Below are positions 8,367 to 15,944 of a DNA stretch of 64,000 nucleotides, one piece after another (position 1 is the stretch's first letter; each line of letters begins with the position of its first letter). The notes beneath the pieces are model-generated. The model did not search any database and was not told the DNA's origin. It saw only the letters and a list, made by a program, of their open reading frames with translations. The stretch is from Alphaproteobacteria bacterium (GTDB lineage: Bacteria; Myxococcota_A; UBA796; GCA-2862545). The stretch is from the NCBI GenBank assembly GCA_020632925.1, contig JACKER010000015.1:124001-188000 (forward strand). The letters are read 5' to 3'. Both the position numbers and the translations under genes were made by a program.

Positions 8367-8690
8367 ATGCTGAAGGTCACCGAGCGGGCCGCGGAGCAGA
8401 TCTCGAAGACGGTCGGCGAGCACCCTGGGAAGTTCGCCGGACTCCGCGTCGGGCTGCAGGACGGTGGCTGCAGCGGGTACACCTACCTCCTCGAGTTCGA
8501 GCCCGAGCCCGACGAGGACGACATCGTGTTCGAGGAGGCCGGCGCGAAGGTGTTCGTGTCCCCGATGCACCTGCCGTACCTCGCCGGCTCCGAGGTGGAC
8601 TGGACGCGCGGCGACCTGCGCGAGGGCTTCGAGGTCAGCAACCCGAACGTGAAGCGCACCTGCGGCTGCGGCGAGAGCTTCGACGTTTGA
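8367..8690 (+). CDS. HesB/IscA-type iron-sulfur cluster carrier (ErpA/IscA family)
   Basis: 107 residues, the usual length for A-type Fe-S carriers. The three ligand cysteines are in place: Cys35 in GGCSGYTY, and Cys99 and Cys101 in TCGCGESF at the C-terminus. These proteins receive [2Fe-2S] or [4Fe-4S] clusters from a scaffold and deliver them to apo-enzymes. GGAGG lies upstream of the ATG (CGGAGGTGGAGGGTGG). The stop overlaps the downstream ferredoxin TTG start, so the two are coupled. Whether it is IscA, ErpA or SufA cannot be resolved. Confidence 0.93.
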   Translation: MLKVTERAAEQISKTVGEHPGKFAGLRVGLQDGGCSGYTYLLEFEPEPDEDDIVFEEAGAKVFVSPMHLPYLAGSEVDWTRGDLREGFEVSNPNVKRTCGCGESFDV

Positions 8691-8971
8691 TCCGCCTGGA
8701 GGTCGAGGGGTACGGGAGCGTGGAGGCCGCCGCCGGGCGGACCATGCTCGAGGTGTGCGAAGAGGCGCGGATCCCCATGGACACGGCGTGTGGCGGCTTC
8801 GCGGCCTGCAACTCGTGTCGCGTGACCGTCCTCGCGGGCGCGGCCGGACTCGACGCCGTGCACCCGGAGGAGGAGGCCTTCCTCGACGCGGCCGATCAGC
8901 GCCTGGGATGTCAGGCGACCTTCCTCGACGGTGACCGTGAGGTCCGGGTCCGCCTCGATCCGGGTGTGTGA
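8687..8971 (+). CDS. [2Fe-2S] ferredoxin, adrenodoxin-like cysteine spacing
   Basis: 94 residues starting at a TTG that overlaps the IscA stop (TTGA); the frame is open upstream, but this start gives the normal ferredoxin N-terminus. Cluster ligands are Cys35, Cys41, Cys44 and Cys75, a C-x5-C-x2-C...C pattern typical of Isc-type/adrenodoxin ferredoxins, as opposed to the C-x4-C-x2-C of plant types. The likely role is electron donor for Fe-S assembly or a partner oxidoreductase. Coupling to an A-type carrier supports the assembly role. Confidence 0.9.
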   Translation: MIRLEVEGYGSVEAAAGRTMLEVCEEARIPMDTACGGFAACNSCRVTVLAGAAGLDAVHPEEEAFLDAADQRLGCQATFLDGDREVRVRLDPGV

Positions 8972-9016
8972 GGTCGCGTTGACGACCGCCGGGCCCCTCA
9001 TTAGGAGTGCTCGTCC

Positions 9017-9092
9017 GGCCGGATAGCTCAGTTGGTAGAGCAGGGGATTGAAAATCCCCGTGTCGGGGGTTCGACTCCCTCTCCGGCCACCA
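9017..9092 (+). tRNA. tRNA-Phe (anticodon GAA)
   Basis: Complete cloverleaf: acceptor GGCCGGA pairs with TCCGGCC, D-arm GCTCAGTTGGTAGAGC, anticodon arm GGGGA-TTGAAAA-TCCCC with anticodon GAA, and T-arm with GGTTCGACTCC. CCA is encoded (9090-9092). No integrase or attachment-site duplication is seen next to it. Confidence 0.97.
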
Positions 9093-9121
9093 CCTCCCGC
9101 CCGCCCTCTCCTGGAGGGAGC

Positions 9122-9433
9122 ATGCCACGCGCCGCCTTCGCCCTGATGGTGACGGCGGTGGTGGCGGGCTGCGGAGACCGCTGCGAGAACCTGTGCACCA
9201 GCGTCGGCACGGAGCTCGGCACGTGCAAGCCCGCCTCGCTGACCTGGAACGACCTGGGTGCGCGGAGCCGCGCCGACTTCGTGAACCAGTGCCAGCAGCA
9301 GTGGGGGCGCGAGCGCATCGACCTGTCGGCGTCCGATCTGCGCCTGGCGCTCCAGGCCTGCAAGGACACGCAGCGGGAGCTCGACACGCTCACCTGCGAG
9401 GAGGTCCTCGCGCTGTACGGCCCCACCGAGTAG
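9122..9433 (+). CDS. Small cysteine-rich lipoprotein, unknown function
   Basis: 103 residues from the ATG at 9122 (GGAGGGAGC just before it). The lipobox VVAGC places the lipidated cysteine at residue 17. The mature part has six further cysteines (around C21, C25, C39 and later), suggesting disulfide bonds in the periplasm. I recognise no domain. It sits between tRNA-Phe and the convergent response regulator gene. Confidence 0.75.
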   Translation: MPRAAFALMVTAVVAGCGDRCENLCTSVGTELGTCKPASLTWNDLGARSRADFVNQCQQQWGRERIDLSASDLRLALQACKDTQRELDTLTCEEVLALYGPTE

Positions 9434-9449
9434 CTCCCGCTCTCGGGAG

Positions 9450-10853
9450 TCAGTCGTAGTCGACGCCGCGCACCTGCAGGTCGAGCCGACCGATGCGGTA
9501 GTTCAGGTTCGAACGCGAGATGCCGAGCCTGCGCGCCGCCTTCGCCTGCACGCCACCGGCCTCCTTCAGCGCCGCGACGATCACCTCGCGCTCGAAGCGC
9601 AGCAGCCAGTCCTGCAGGGTGACGCCGACCGGTGGCAGCAGCTGCTCGGTGTTCGGCGTGCTGCTGACCGTCCCGCCGGGCGTAACCTCCTCCGGTAGCC
9701 GCAGGTCGTCGATCTCCGCGTTCCGCTCGAGGATGACCGCCCGCTCCACGAGGTGCTCGAGCTGCCGCACGTTCCCCGGCCAGTCATAGGCGCAGAGCTT
9801 CTCCATCAGCCGACGCGTCACCCTGGGGACCGGCCGGTCGTTGCGAGCGGCGTACTCGGCGAGGAAGTGGTCGACCAGCAGCGGGATGTCCTCGCGACGG
9901 TCCCTGAGCGCCGGGACGTCGAGGCGCACCACGTTCAGCCGCCAGTACAGGTCCTCGCGGAAGCGGCGCTCGCGGACCTCCTGCGCCAGATCGCGGTTCG
10001 TGGCCGCCACGACGCGCACGTCCACCATCACCGTGCCCGTTCCACCGACCCGCTGGATCTCGCCATTCTCCAGGACGCGCAGCAGCTTCACCTGGACGTA
10101 GGGGTTGATCTCGCCGATCTCGTCGAGCAGCAGCGTCCCGCCGTCCGCCTGCTCGAACTTCCCCACGTGCTGGCGGATGGCACCCGTGAAGGCGCCCTTC
10201 TCGTGTCCGAACAGCTCGCTCTCGAGCAGCGTCTCCGGGATGGCTGCGCAGTTCACACGGACGAACGGCGCGTTCCGGCGGGAGCTCCGCTGGTGGATGG
10301 CGTGCGCCAGGAGCTCCTTGCCCGTACCCGTCGGGCCCTGGAGCAGCACCGTGGCCCGCGTGTCCGCCACGGCCGCGATCTCCTCGTACAGCGCCACCAT
10401 CGCCGGGGTCGCGCCGATCAGTCGCTCGAAGCCGTACCGGGTGTCCACCTCCTGGCGGAGCATCACGATCTCGGCCTGCAGCGAGCGGCGCTCGAGCGCG
10501 CGATCGAGCACGACCAGCAGCTCGTCCTTGCCGATCGGCTTGATCAGGTAGTCGGCCGCGCCCTCCTTCATGGCGCTGACCGCGTCCGCGACCGAGCCGT
10601 AGCCCGTCATCACGACCACCGGCAGATCCGGCCAGCCGCGGCGCACCTGACCCAGCAGGTCGAGCCCGCTCCCACCCGGCATCTTCACGTCGGTCAGGAC
10701 GATGTCCTGGGTGCTCTCCGCGAGCGCCGCCAGGGCCTCCTCCGGCCCCTCGGCGAGCGTCACCAACATCCCCGACTTCCCGAGGTTGACCTGCAGCGCC
10801 TTGCGGACCGCGCGGTCGTCGTCGACGACGAGCACCCGGACGGGGCGGCTCAC
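9450..10853 (-). CDS. NtrC-family sigma-54-dependent response regulator
   Basis: 467 residues. The N-terminal receiver domain has the phospho-acceptor aspartate in VLTDVKMPG. Next is an AAA+ domain with Walker A GPTGTGKE and the sigma-54 contact loop GAFTGA (in HEKGAFTGAIRQ), and last a Fis-type helix-turn-helix (AKAARRLGISRSNLNYRIGRL). The GTG at 10853 was chosen because it overlaps the sppA stop (GTGA), has GGGGAG upstream and starts right at 'RPVRVLVVDDD'. The product would activate sigma-54 promoters when phosphorylated by an unknown sensor kinase. Coupling to sppA hints at an envelope-stress input, which is inference. Confidence 0.95.
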   Translation of the reverse strand: MSRPVRVLVVDDDRAVRKALQVNLGKSGMLVTLAEGPEEALAALAESTQDIVLTDVKMPGGSGLDLLGQVRRGWPDLPVVVMTGYGSVADAVSAMKEGAADYLIKPIGKDELLVVLDRALERRSLQAEIVMLRQEVDTRYGFERLIGATPAMVALYEEIAAVADTRATVLLQGPTGTGKELLAHAIHQRSSRRNAPFVRVNCAAIPETLLESELFGHEKGAFTGAIRQHVGKFEQADGGTLLLDEIGEINPYVQVKLLRVLENGEIQRVGGTGTVMVDVRVVAATNRDLAQEVRERRFREDLYWRLNVVRLDVPALRDRREDIPLLVDHFLAEYAARNDRPVPRVTRRLMEKLCAYDWPGNVRQLEHLVERAVILERNAEIDDLRLPEEVTPGGTVSSTPNTEQLLPPVGVTLQDWLLRFEREVIVAALKEAGGVQAKAARRLGISRSNLNYRIGRLDLQVRGVDYD

Positions 10854-13399
10854 TCCCCGTCCTCGACCTGCATCAGCACGGGGTCCAGCGCCCAGACGTC
10901 GACCTCGGGGTGGGTCATGGGCAGCCACAGCACGTCGGTCGGTCCGAGGAGGGACGCGAGGGCTCGGAGGTCCTCCTGCGAGGCGTCGGGCGACGCCACC
11001 ACCCCGCGCGCGACGCTGCGCACGAGATCGCGGAACGGACGTGGCCCGTCGTCGACGCTGGTCTGCAGCGCAGGAGCGAGCGACGCGAGCAGGTCGCCGG
11101 AGCCCGTGACCTCCACCAGGCCCACCTTGCGTCGCGCCGGGATCCCCGCGCGCTTCCGGGCGTCGGCGATCGCGTCCTGCATACCGCCGAGCTCATCGAC
11201 GAGCTTGACCTCCTTGGCGTCCTCGCCCGACCAGACCCGGCCGCGCGCCACGCGCTCGACCTCCTCCGGCGTGAGGTGGCGCCCGTCCGCCACCCGCGAC
11301 TTGAACTGCTCGTAGGTGTGGTCCACCAGCGACTGCATCTTCGCGCGCTGCACGTCGTCCCACGGGCGCGTCCCGCTGAACAGATCGGCGTTGCGGCCGC
11401 GGGTCACGGACACCGTGTTCACGCCGAGCCGCTCCTGTAGCTCCCGCGTCGCGAACTTCCCGGAGAAGACGCCGATCGAACCGGTGATCGTGTTCGGCTC
11501 GGCCCAGATCGCGTCGGCGCCCGCGGACACGTAGTACCCGCCGGAGGCTGCGACGCCGCCCATCGACACGACGACGGGCTTGCCCTTCTCCTGGACCCGC
11601 TCCACGGCTCGCCAGATCTCGTCGGACGCGAACGAGGAGCCGCCGGGGCTGTCGACGCGCAAGACGACGGCGCGGATCTGGTGGTCCTGGCGCGCGCGGG
11701 CCAGGGCCTTGACTACGGAGTCCGACCCGGTGGTCCGTCCCGAGAACAGGCCGCCGGGGCTCGACCGACCCGAGACGATACCGCCCTCCACGTAGACGAT
11801 GGCGATCTGCTGCGGGTCCTCCCACGGCGAGTGGGGCTGGGGCTGTTCGAGGAGGTCCTCCGGATGGACCTGCTCGCCATGGAGCTCGGCGAGCTGCCGC
11901 TCGACCTCGTCCGGGTACGCCAGCTCGTCGACCAACCCGATCTCGAGCGCGTGGTCCGCGTCGTGCGGACCCGCGTCGATCCACCCGCGCACCTCGGTCT
12001 CGTCGACGTTCCGCCCCTGTGCGATGCCTCGGACGAGCTCGGCGAACAGGTCGTCCACCAGGGCATTCGTCATCTCGAGGTTCGCCGGCGTGGGCTCCGT
12101 CTCCGTGAACGACTCGGGAGCGGACTTGTACTCGGCGCGCTTCACGTACTGCGGCTGCACACCGACCTTGTCGAGGAGGCCACGCAGGTGCTGCAGCTCC
12201 AACGAGATGCCGGTGAGATCCACGTCCGCCGCGGGGTGGAGCACGACCTTGGAGGCCGCGGAGGCCACGTAGACGTCCAGGTTGCCGGGCGCGCCCGTCA
12301 GGTAGACGAGCACCGGCTTCCCGGCCTGCTCGAACGCGAGGATCCGCTCCCGCAGCTCGCGGGCACGTGCCGAGGACAGCCCGACCCCGTCGAGCTCGAT
12401 CGCGATGCCACGCACCTCGTCGTCGTCCTCGCTCCGCCGCAGCCGCTCGAGGACGTCGAGCCACGTGGGACCGCTCTCGGCGAACAGACCGGTCCGCCGC
12501 TGGTAGGGGGGGGCCTGGTCCAGCTCCAGCGTCGGGACGCGGTGGCCGTCGCGGATGAGCGACTCGCCGGGCTCGTCCGAGCCGATCATCACGGTCTCGC
12601 TGATGACGTCGACGAGATCGTGGCCACCGTGGACCATCACGCCGATCCCGTCGAGGTACACCTCGAGGCCCACCCCGACCCCGAGCGGCGTGATCCCGTC
12701 GAGGTCGACCAGCGCCTCGGTGTCCGCGCGCAGGTAGAGCCCCTCGAACGGACGCAGCCGGAGCACGGCCGACAGGTGGTCCTCGTCCGCGCCCGAGACC
12801 CCGGGCTGCGCGTAGAAGTAGTGCGCGTAGTCGACGCCCAGCACGGCCGCCCGTCCGAACGGGCGCAGCGCCACTCCCGCGCCCGACTTCGGCACCGCGA
12901 GCCCGAGCGGATCGGGGCTGCCCACGTTCTGCGCGACGCCCGAGATGCCGAACCAGGGGAGCGGCCGCCAGGAGAGGCCAGCGTCGTACGCGAGGTAGTT
13001 GGGGTCGTCGCCGTCGGCGAAGGTCCAGTTCAGGGCTAGGCCGACGGCGATGCGCTCCGGCAGCGCGATGCTGGTCGCGTACCCGAAGGTCCAGTCGGAG
13101 GCCGCGCCGCCCGCCCCATCGGGTCGGAGCAGGTTCGACAGCCCGAGGGACGCGCCGCCCAGACCGACCGTCGCGCCCACCGAGGTGGGGCCGAGCGAGC
13201 CCGCGATGGCCTCGTTCGCCGGGAGCTGGGTCATGAACAGGCCGTACCGGAAGTCCGGGTCGTAGGCCAGGTTCGCGGGGTTCACCCACAAGGTCCCGGG
13301 GCCGTTCTCGCTCGCGATGCCTGCCGAGGGGACCGGGGGGTGGTGGGTCGGGAAGGGCTGGCCGTGGGCGAGCGCGGCCAGGAAGGGCAACGAGGTCAT
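10850..13399 (-). CDS. sppA: Signal peptide peptidase SppA with N-terminal beta-rich extension
   Basis: 849 residues. Residues ~300-800 are a tandem SppA (S49 serine protease) with the two-half architecture of the E. coli enzyme. The general-base lysine is Lys425 (AEYKSAPESF) and the nucleophile is Ser619 in GVAASGGYY. SppA degrades cleaved signal peptides. Unusually, the first ~280 residues resemble an outer-membrane/PorV-like beta structure: VNPANLAYDPDF, then alternating hydrophobic strands. The short N-terminus MTSLPFLAALAHGQP is a plausible minimal signal. No Shine-Dalgarno precedes the ATG, and a -10-like TAGTAT ends 6 bases before it, so the mRNA may be leaderless. It is coupled to the downstream response regulator. 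Confidence 0.92.
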   Translation of the reverse strand: MTSLPFLAALAHGQPFPTHHPPVPSAGIASENGPGTLWVNPANLAYDPDFRYGLFMTQLPANEAIAGSLGPTSVGATVGLGGASLGLSNLLRPDGAGGAASDWTFGYATSIALPERIAVGLALNWTFADGDDPNYLAYDAGLSWRPLPWFGISGVAQNVGSPDPLGLAVPKSGAGVALRPFGRAAVLGVDYAHYFYAQPGVSGADEDHLSAVLRLRPFEGLYLRADTEALVDLDGITPLGVGVGLEVYLDGIGVMVHGGHDLVDVISETVMIGSDEPGESLIRDGHRVPTLELDQAPPYQRRTGLFAESGPTWLDVLERLRRSEDDDEVRGIAIELDGVGLSSARARELRERILAFEQAGKPVLVYLTGAPGNLDVYVASAASKVVLHPAADVDLTGISLELQHLRGLLDKVGVQPQYVKRAEYKSAPESFTETEPTPANLEMTNALVDDLFAELVRGIAQGRNVDETEVRGWIDAGPHDADHALEIGLVDELAYPDEVERQLAELHGEQVHPEDLLEQPQPHSPWEDPQQIAIVYVEGGIVSGRSSPGGLFSGRTTGSDSVVKALARARQDHQIRAVVLRVDSPGGSSFASDEIWRAVERVQEKGKPVVVSMGGVAASGGYYVSAGADAIWAEPNTITGSIGVFSGKFATRELQERLGVNTVSVTRGRNADLFSGTRPWDDVQRAKMQSLVDHTYEQFKSRVADGRHLTPEEVERVARGRVWSGEDAKEVKLVDELGGMQDAIADARKRAGIPARRKVGLVEVTGSGDLLASLAPALQTSVDDGPRPFRDLVRSVARGVVASPDASQEDLRALASLLGPTDVLWLPMTHPEVDVWALDPVLMQVEDGE

Positions 13400-13540
13400 C
13401 GCGGCATACTAACCGCGCGCGCGGAGACTCCGTTTGCGCTATCGTACGCAGGCCCACCTCCCTCCTCCTCCCCGCGCCCTCTCCCCGACCGCGCGTGCGG
13501 AACCTCCGCCGCGTGTCCGGTGTCCCAGCCGGAGATCCCC

Positions 13541-15046
13541 ATGCACCTGCTCGCCCTCGCCCTCCTCCTCCTCCCGACCTCCTTCGCCGGCGACCGTCCG
13601 ACGCCACCGGAGCCCACGCAGGCGCACGACGTGGTCGCGGTGCCAGCGCCTCCCGCGCCGTCGCTCGTCGACGAGCTGCGCTCCTTCGAGTCGAGCTGGG
13701 TGTTCAAGAAGGCGACGTCGGGTCTGCACGTCGTGGACCTCCAGTCTGGCGAGGAGGTCTATGGCGTCGGTGCGGACGCGCTCCTCGTCCCGGCGTCCAC
13801 GATGAAGGTGCTGACGGCGGCGACCGCGCTGCACTTCCTCGGGCCGAGCTTCCGGTTCACCACCGACGTGCGGAAGACGGGGAAGGTGGACGCGGCGGGG
13901 ACGCTGCACGGCGATCTCTACGTGATCGGTCACGGCGATCCCACGTTCGTCGTCGAGAAGATGTGGAAGATGGTGGTCGACCTGCGCCTCGCGGGGATCA
14001 CTCGGATCGAGGGGTCGGTCTACTTCGACGACACCTACCACCCGGACAGCCCCGTGCTCCCGGGCTGGAACAAGCCGGAAGACGACGATCGCGGCACGCC
14101 CTACTTCAGCACGCTCGGCGCGCTGACGCTGAACTCCAACACCACGGTGCTGGTGATCGGGCCGGGTGCCGAGGTCGGCAGCAAGGCGTCGGTCCAGCTC
14201 GAGACCCCGACCCACGGGTACGTCGAGGTCGACTCGGAGGTGTCCACGGTGAGCGCGAGCGGCCGCAAGGACATCCGCGTCGAGCGCAAGGTCACGGCGG
14301 ACAGCACCTCCTTCGAGGTCACCGGCACCTGGCCGATCGACGAGACCGACCGCATGACCGTGCGCCGCACCGTCGCCGACCCGACCGCGCACTTCCTCGC
14401 CGCGTTCCGCGCCATGGCCGAGTCTCAAGGGATCGCCGTCACCGGTCGATGGGAGCGCGGCAAGGCGCCGTCCTCGGCGGAGGCGGTGCTGAGCGTGGAG
14501 AGCGCGCCCTTGTCGTCGGTGCTCGCGGACATGAACAAGTCGTCGTTGAACCTGTTCGCGGAGCAGGTCCTGCGCACCGTCGGCGCCGAGGTGACGGGGC
14601 AGGGGACGACGCAGGGGGGGATCGAGGCGGTGCACCAGTACCTCGAGACGCTGGGGATCGGCGCGGACGAGGCGGTGCTCGTCAACGGAAGCGGTCTGTC
14701 GCGCGATGCTCGGGTTGCACCCTCCGTTCTCACCGCGGTCCTCGTGGACATGGCCAAGGACCCCAAGGTGTCACCGGAGTTTCAGGCGTCACTCGCCATC
14801 GCGGGCACGGACGGCACCCTGTGGGCGCGCCTCCGCGATCAGCCCGGCCGCATGCGCGGCAAGACGGGCACCCTCGACAACGTCATCTGTCTGACGGGGT
14901 ACCTCGACGCCGACAACGGTCGGCGCTACGCCTTCGCCTGGTTGGTGAACGACACGGGCGGCCGCCAGCAGGCCACGCGGGACGTTCACGACCAGTTCGC
15001 GCGCCGCGTGTTCGCGATCGACGGCGGCGGGGCTGCATCGCCGTGA
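13541..15046 (+). CDS. dacB: D-alanyl-D-alanine carboxypeptidase/endopeptidase (PBP4, S13 family)
   Basis: 501 residues with an N-terminal signal peptide (MHLLALALLLLPTSFAG). The penicillin-binding motifs are present in order: S86-T-M-K89, S335-L-N337 and K441-T442-G443. The long insert between SxxK and SxN is typical of PBP4. It trims and cuts peptidoglycan cross-links in the periplasm. The ATG at 13541 has GGAG upstream; the frame is open 200 bases further but over the divergent sppA start. It lies just before the envelope-machine operon, though a strong promoter separates them. Confidence 0.94.
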   Translation: MHLLALALLLLPTSFAGDRPTPPEPTQAHDVVAVPAPPAPSLVDELRSFESSWVFKKATSGLHVVDLQSGEEVYGVGADALLVPASTMKVLTAATALHFLGPSFRFTTDVRKTGKVDAAGTLHGDLYVIGHGDPTFVVEKMWKMVVDLRLAGITRIEGSVYFDDTYHPDSPVLPGWNKPEDDDRGTPYFSTLGALTLNSNTTVLVIGPGAEVGSKASVQLETPTHGYVEVDSEVSTVSASGRKDIRVERKVTADSTSFEVTGTWPIDETDRMTVRRTVADPTAHFLAAFRAMAESQGIAVTGRWERGKAPSSAEAVLSVESAPLSSVLADMNKSSLNLFAEQVLRTVGAEVTGQGTTQGGIEAVHQYLETLGIGADEAVLVNGSGLSRDARVAPSVLTAVLVDMAKDPKVSPEFQASLAIAGTDGTLWARLRDQPGRMRGKTGTLDNVICLTGYLDADNGRRYAFAWLVNDTGGRQQATRDVHDQFARRVFAIDGGGAASP

Positions 15047-15110
15047 CGAAGGCCACTCCGGACCCTGCGTACTGTGATCCCGAGCTTGGATCCTGTGAAG
15101 TGAGGCGTCG

Positions 15111-15140
15111 TTGACATCGAAAACGACCCGGCGATATAAC
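15111..15140 (+). promoter_or_regulatory. Sigma-70-type promoter of the envelope TPR operon
   Basis: A perfect -35 TTGACA (15111-15116) and a near-consensus -10 TATAAC (15135-15140) are separated by 18 bp. It lies 64 bp upstream of the first gene (15204) and after the end of dacB. It is the best consensus promoter I can see in this window. Confidence 0.75.
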
Positions 15141-15203
15141 CGCAACGCCCCGTGCTCCGGGCTCCATTCCGGGCGCGTGTTAGTCCTCCGGTCTGGAAGG
15201 GTC

Positions 15204-15944
15204 ATGGCTGGTCGTGGTTCGTTGATGGGCCCCTCCCGCGGAGAGGAAAGCTTTCCGCAGGTGGGTCGAACGCTGTCCTCTCCGACCTCGGGTCGGCGTC
15301 CGGGAGCCCGGTTCGCCGGGATCGTCGGTGCGCTGCTCTTGATGGCGGCGACGGCGTCGGGCGGCTCTGCCTTCGGTCAGGACACCGGTGCGCAGGCGGA
15401 CGACGAGGCCGCCGAGCAGGCCGCTGCGGACTTCCGCCGCGAGCTGCGCACGGTCGAGGAGGACGTGAGCGATCTCAAGGAGCGCGTCTTCCGCAGCAAG
15501 GCGACGCTCAAGCTCCTCAAGGAGCTGGTGATCGACAGCGCGCTGACGGGCTCGCGCCTCGTGCTGTGGCACGTGAACAAGCTCGGCGGCGGCTACTCCA
15601 TGGAGTCCGCGCAGTACTTCCTCGATGGAAAGACCGTGTTCAGCAAGGTGGACCCGGGCGGCACGCTCGACACCGTGCGCGAGATCAAGGTCTCCGACTC
15701 CTCCGTCCCCGCGGGATCGCACAGCCTCCAGGTGAACCTCGTCCTCCGCGGCAAGGGGTACAAGGTCTTCAGCTACCTCCGGACGTACCAGTTCAAGGTC
15801 ACCTCCTCCTACGTGTTCAACCTCGAGGAGGGGAAGGTGACGACGCTGCGCGTGCTCGCGGACAGCCGCGGGGGCCTGCGGAACTTCGTGGAGCGCCCCA
15901 CCATCCAGTACGACGAGCGCGCCGAGACGTTCAGAGAGGAGTGA
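15204..15944 (+). CDS. Periplasmic coiled-coil/beta protein, first gene of a Glt-like operon
   Basis: 246 residues from the ATG at 15204 (GGAAGG upstream). There is a long, Arg-containing N-region, then a hydrophobic signal segment (FAGIVGALLLMAATASGGSAFG). The mature protein starts with an acidic coiled coil (residues ~70-115, 'RRELRTVEEDVSDLKERVF'). After it is a beta-rich domain containing 'GGYSMESAQYFLDGKTVF' and 'SVPAGSHSLQVNLVLRGKG', a PEGA/Ig-like pattern. It shares one base with the next TPR gene. I do not recognise a named family; operon context suggests a structural part of an envelope complex. Confidence 0.75.
   Translation: MAGRGSLMGPSRGEESFPQVGRTLSSPTSGRRPGARFAGIVGALLLMAATASGGSAFGQDTGAQADDEAAEQAAADFRRELRTVEEDVSDLKERVFRSKATLKLLKELVIDSALTGSRLVLWHVNKLGGGYSMESAQYFLDGKTVFSKVDPGGTLDTVREIKVSDSSVPAGSHSLQVNLVLRGKGYKVFSYLRTYQFKVTSSYVFNLEEGKVTTLRVLADSRGGLRNFVERPTIQYDERAETFREE

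Noticed and set aside
7925..8971. A long N-terminal extension of the ferredoxin frame
   Set aside because: The upstream part is antisense to pabA and out of frame with the IscA gene; the TTG at 8687 gives a normal-length ferredoxin.
9017..9092. tRNA-Phe as an integration site of a genomic island
   Set aside because: No integrase nearby and no second copy of the tRNA 3' end is seen in the window.
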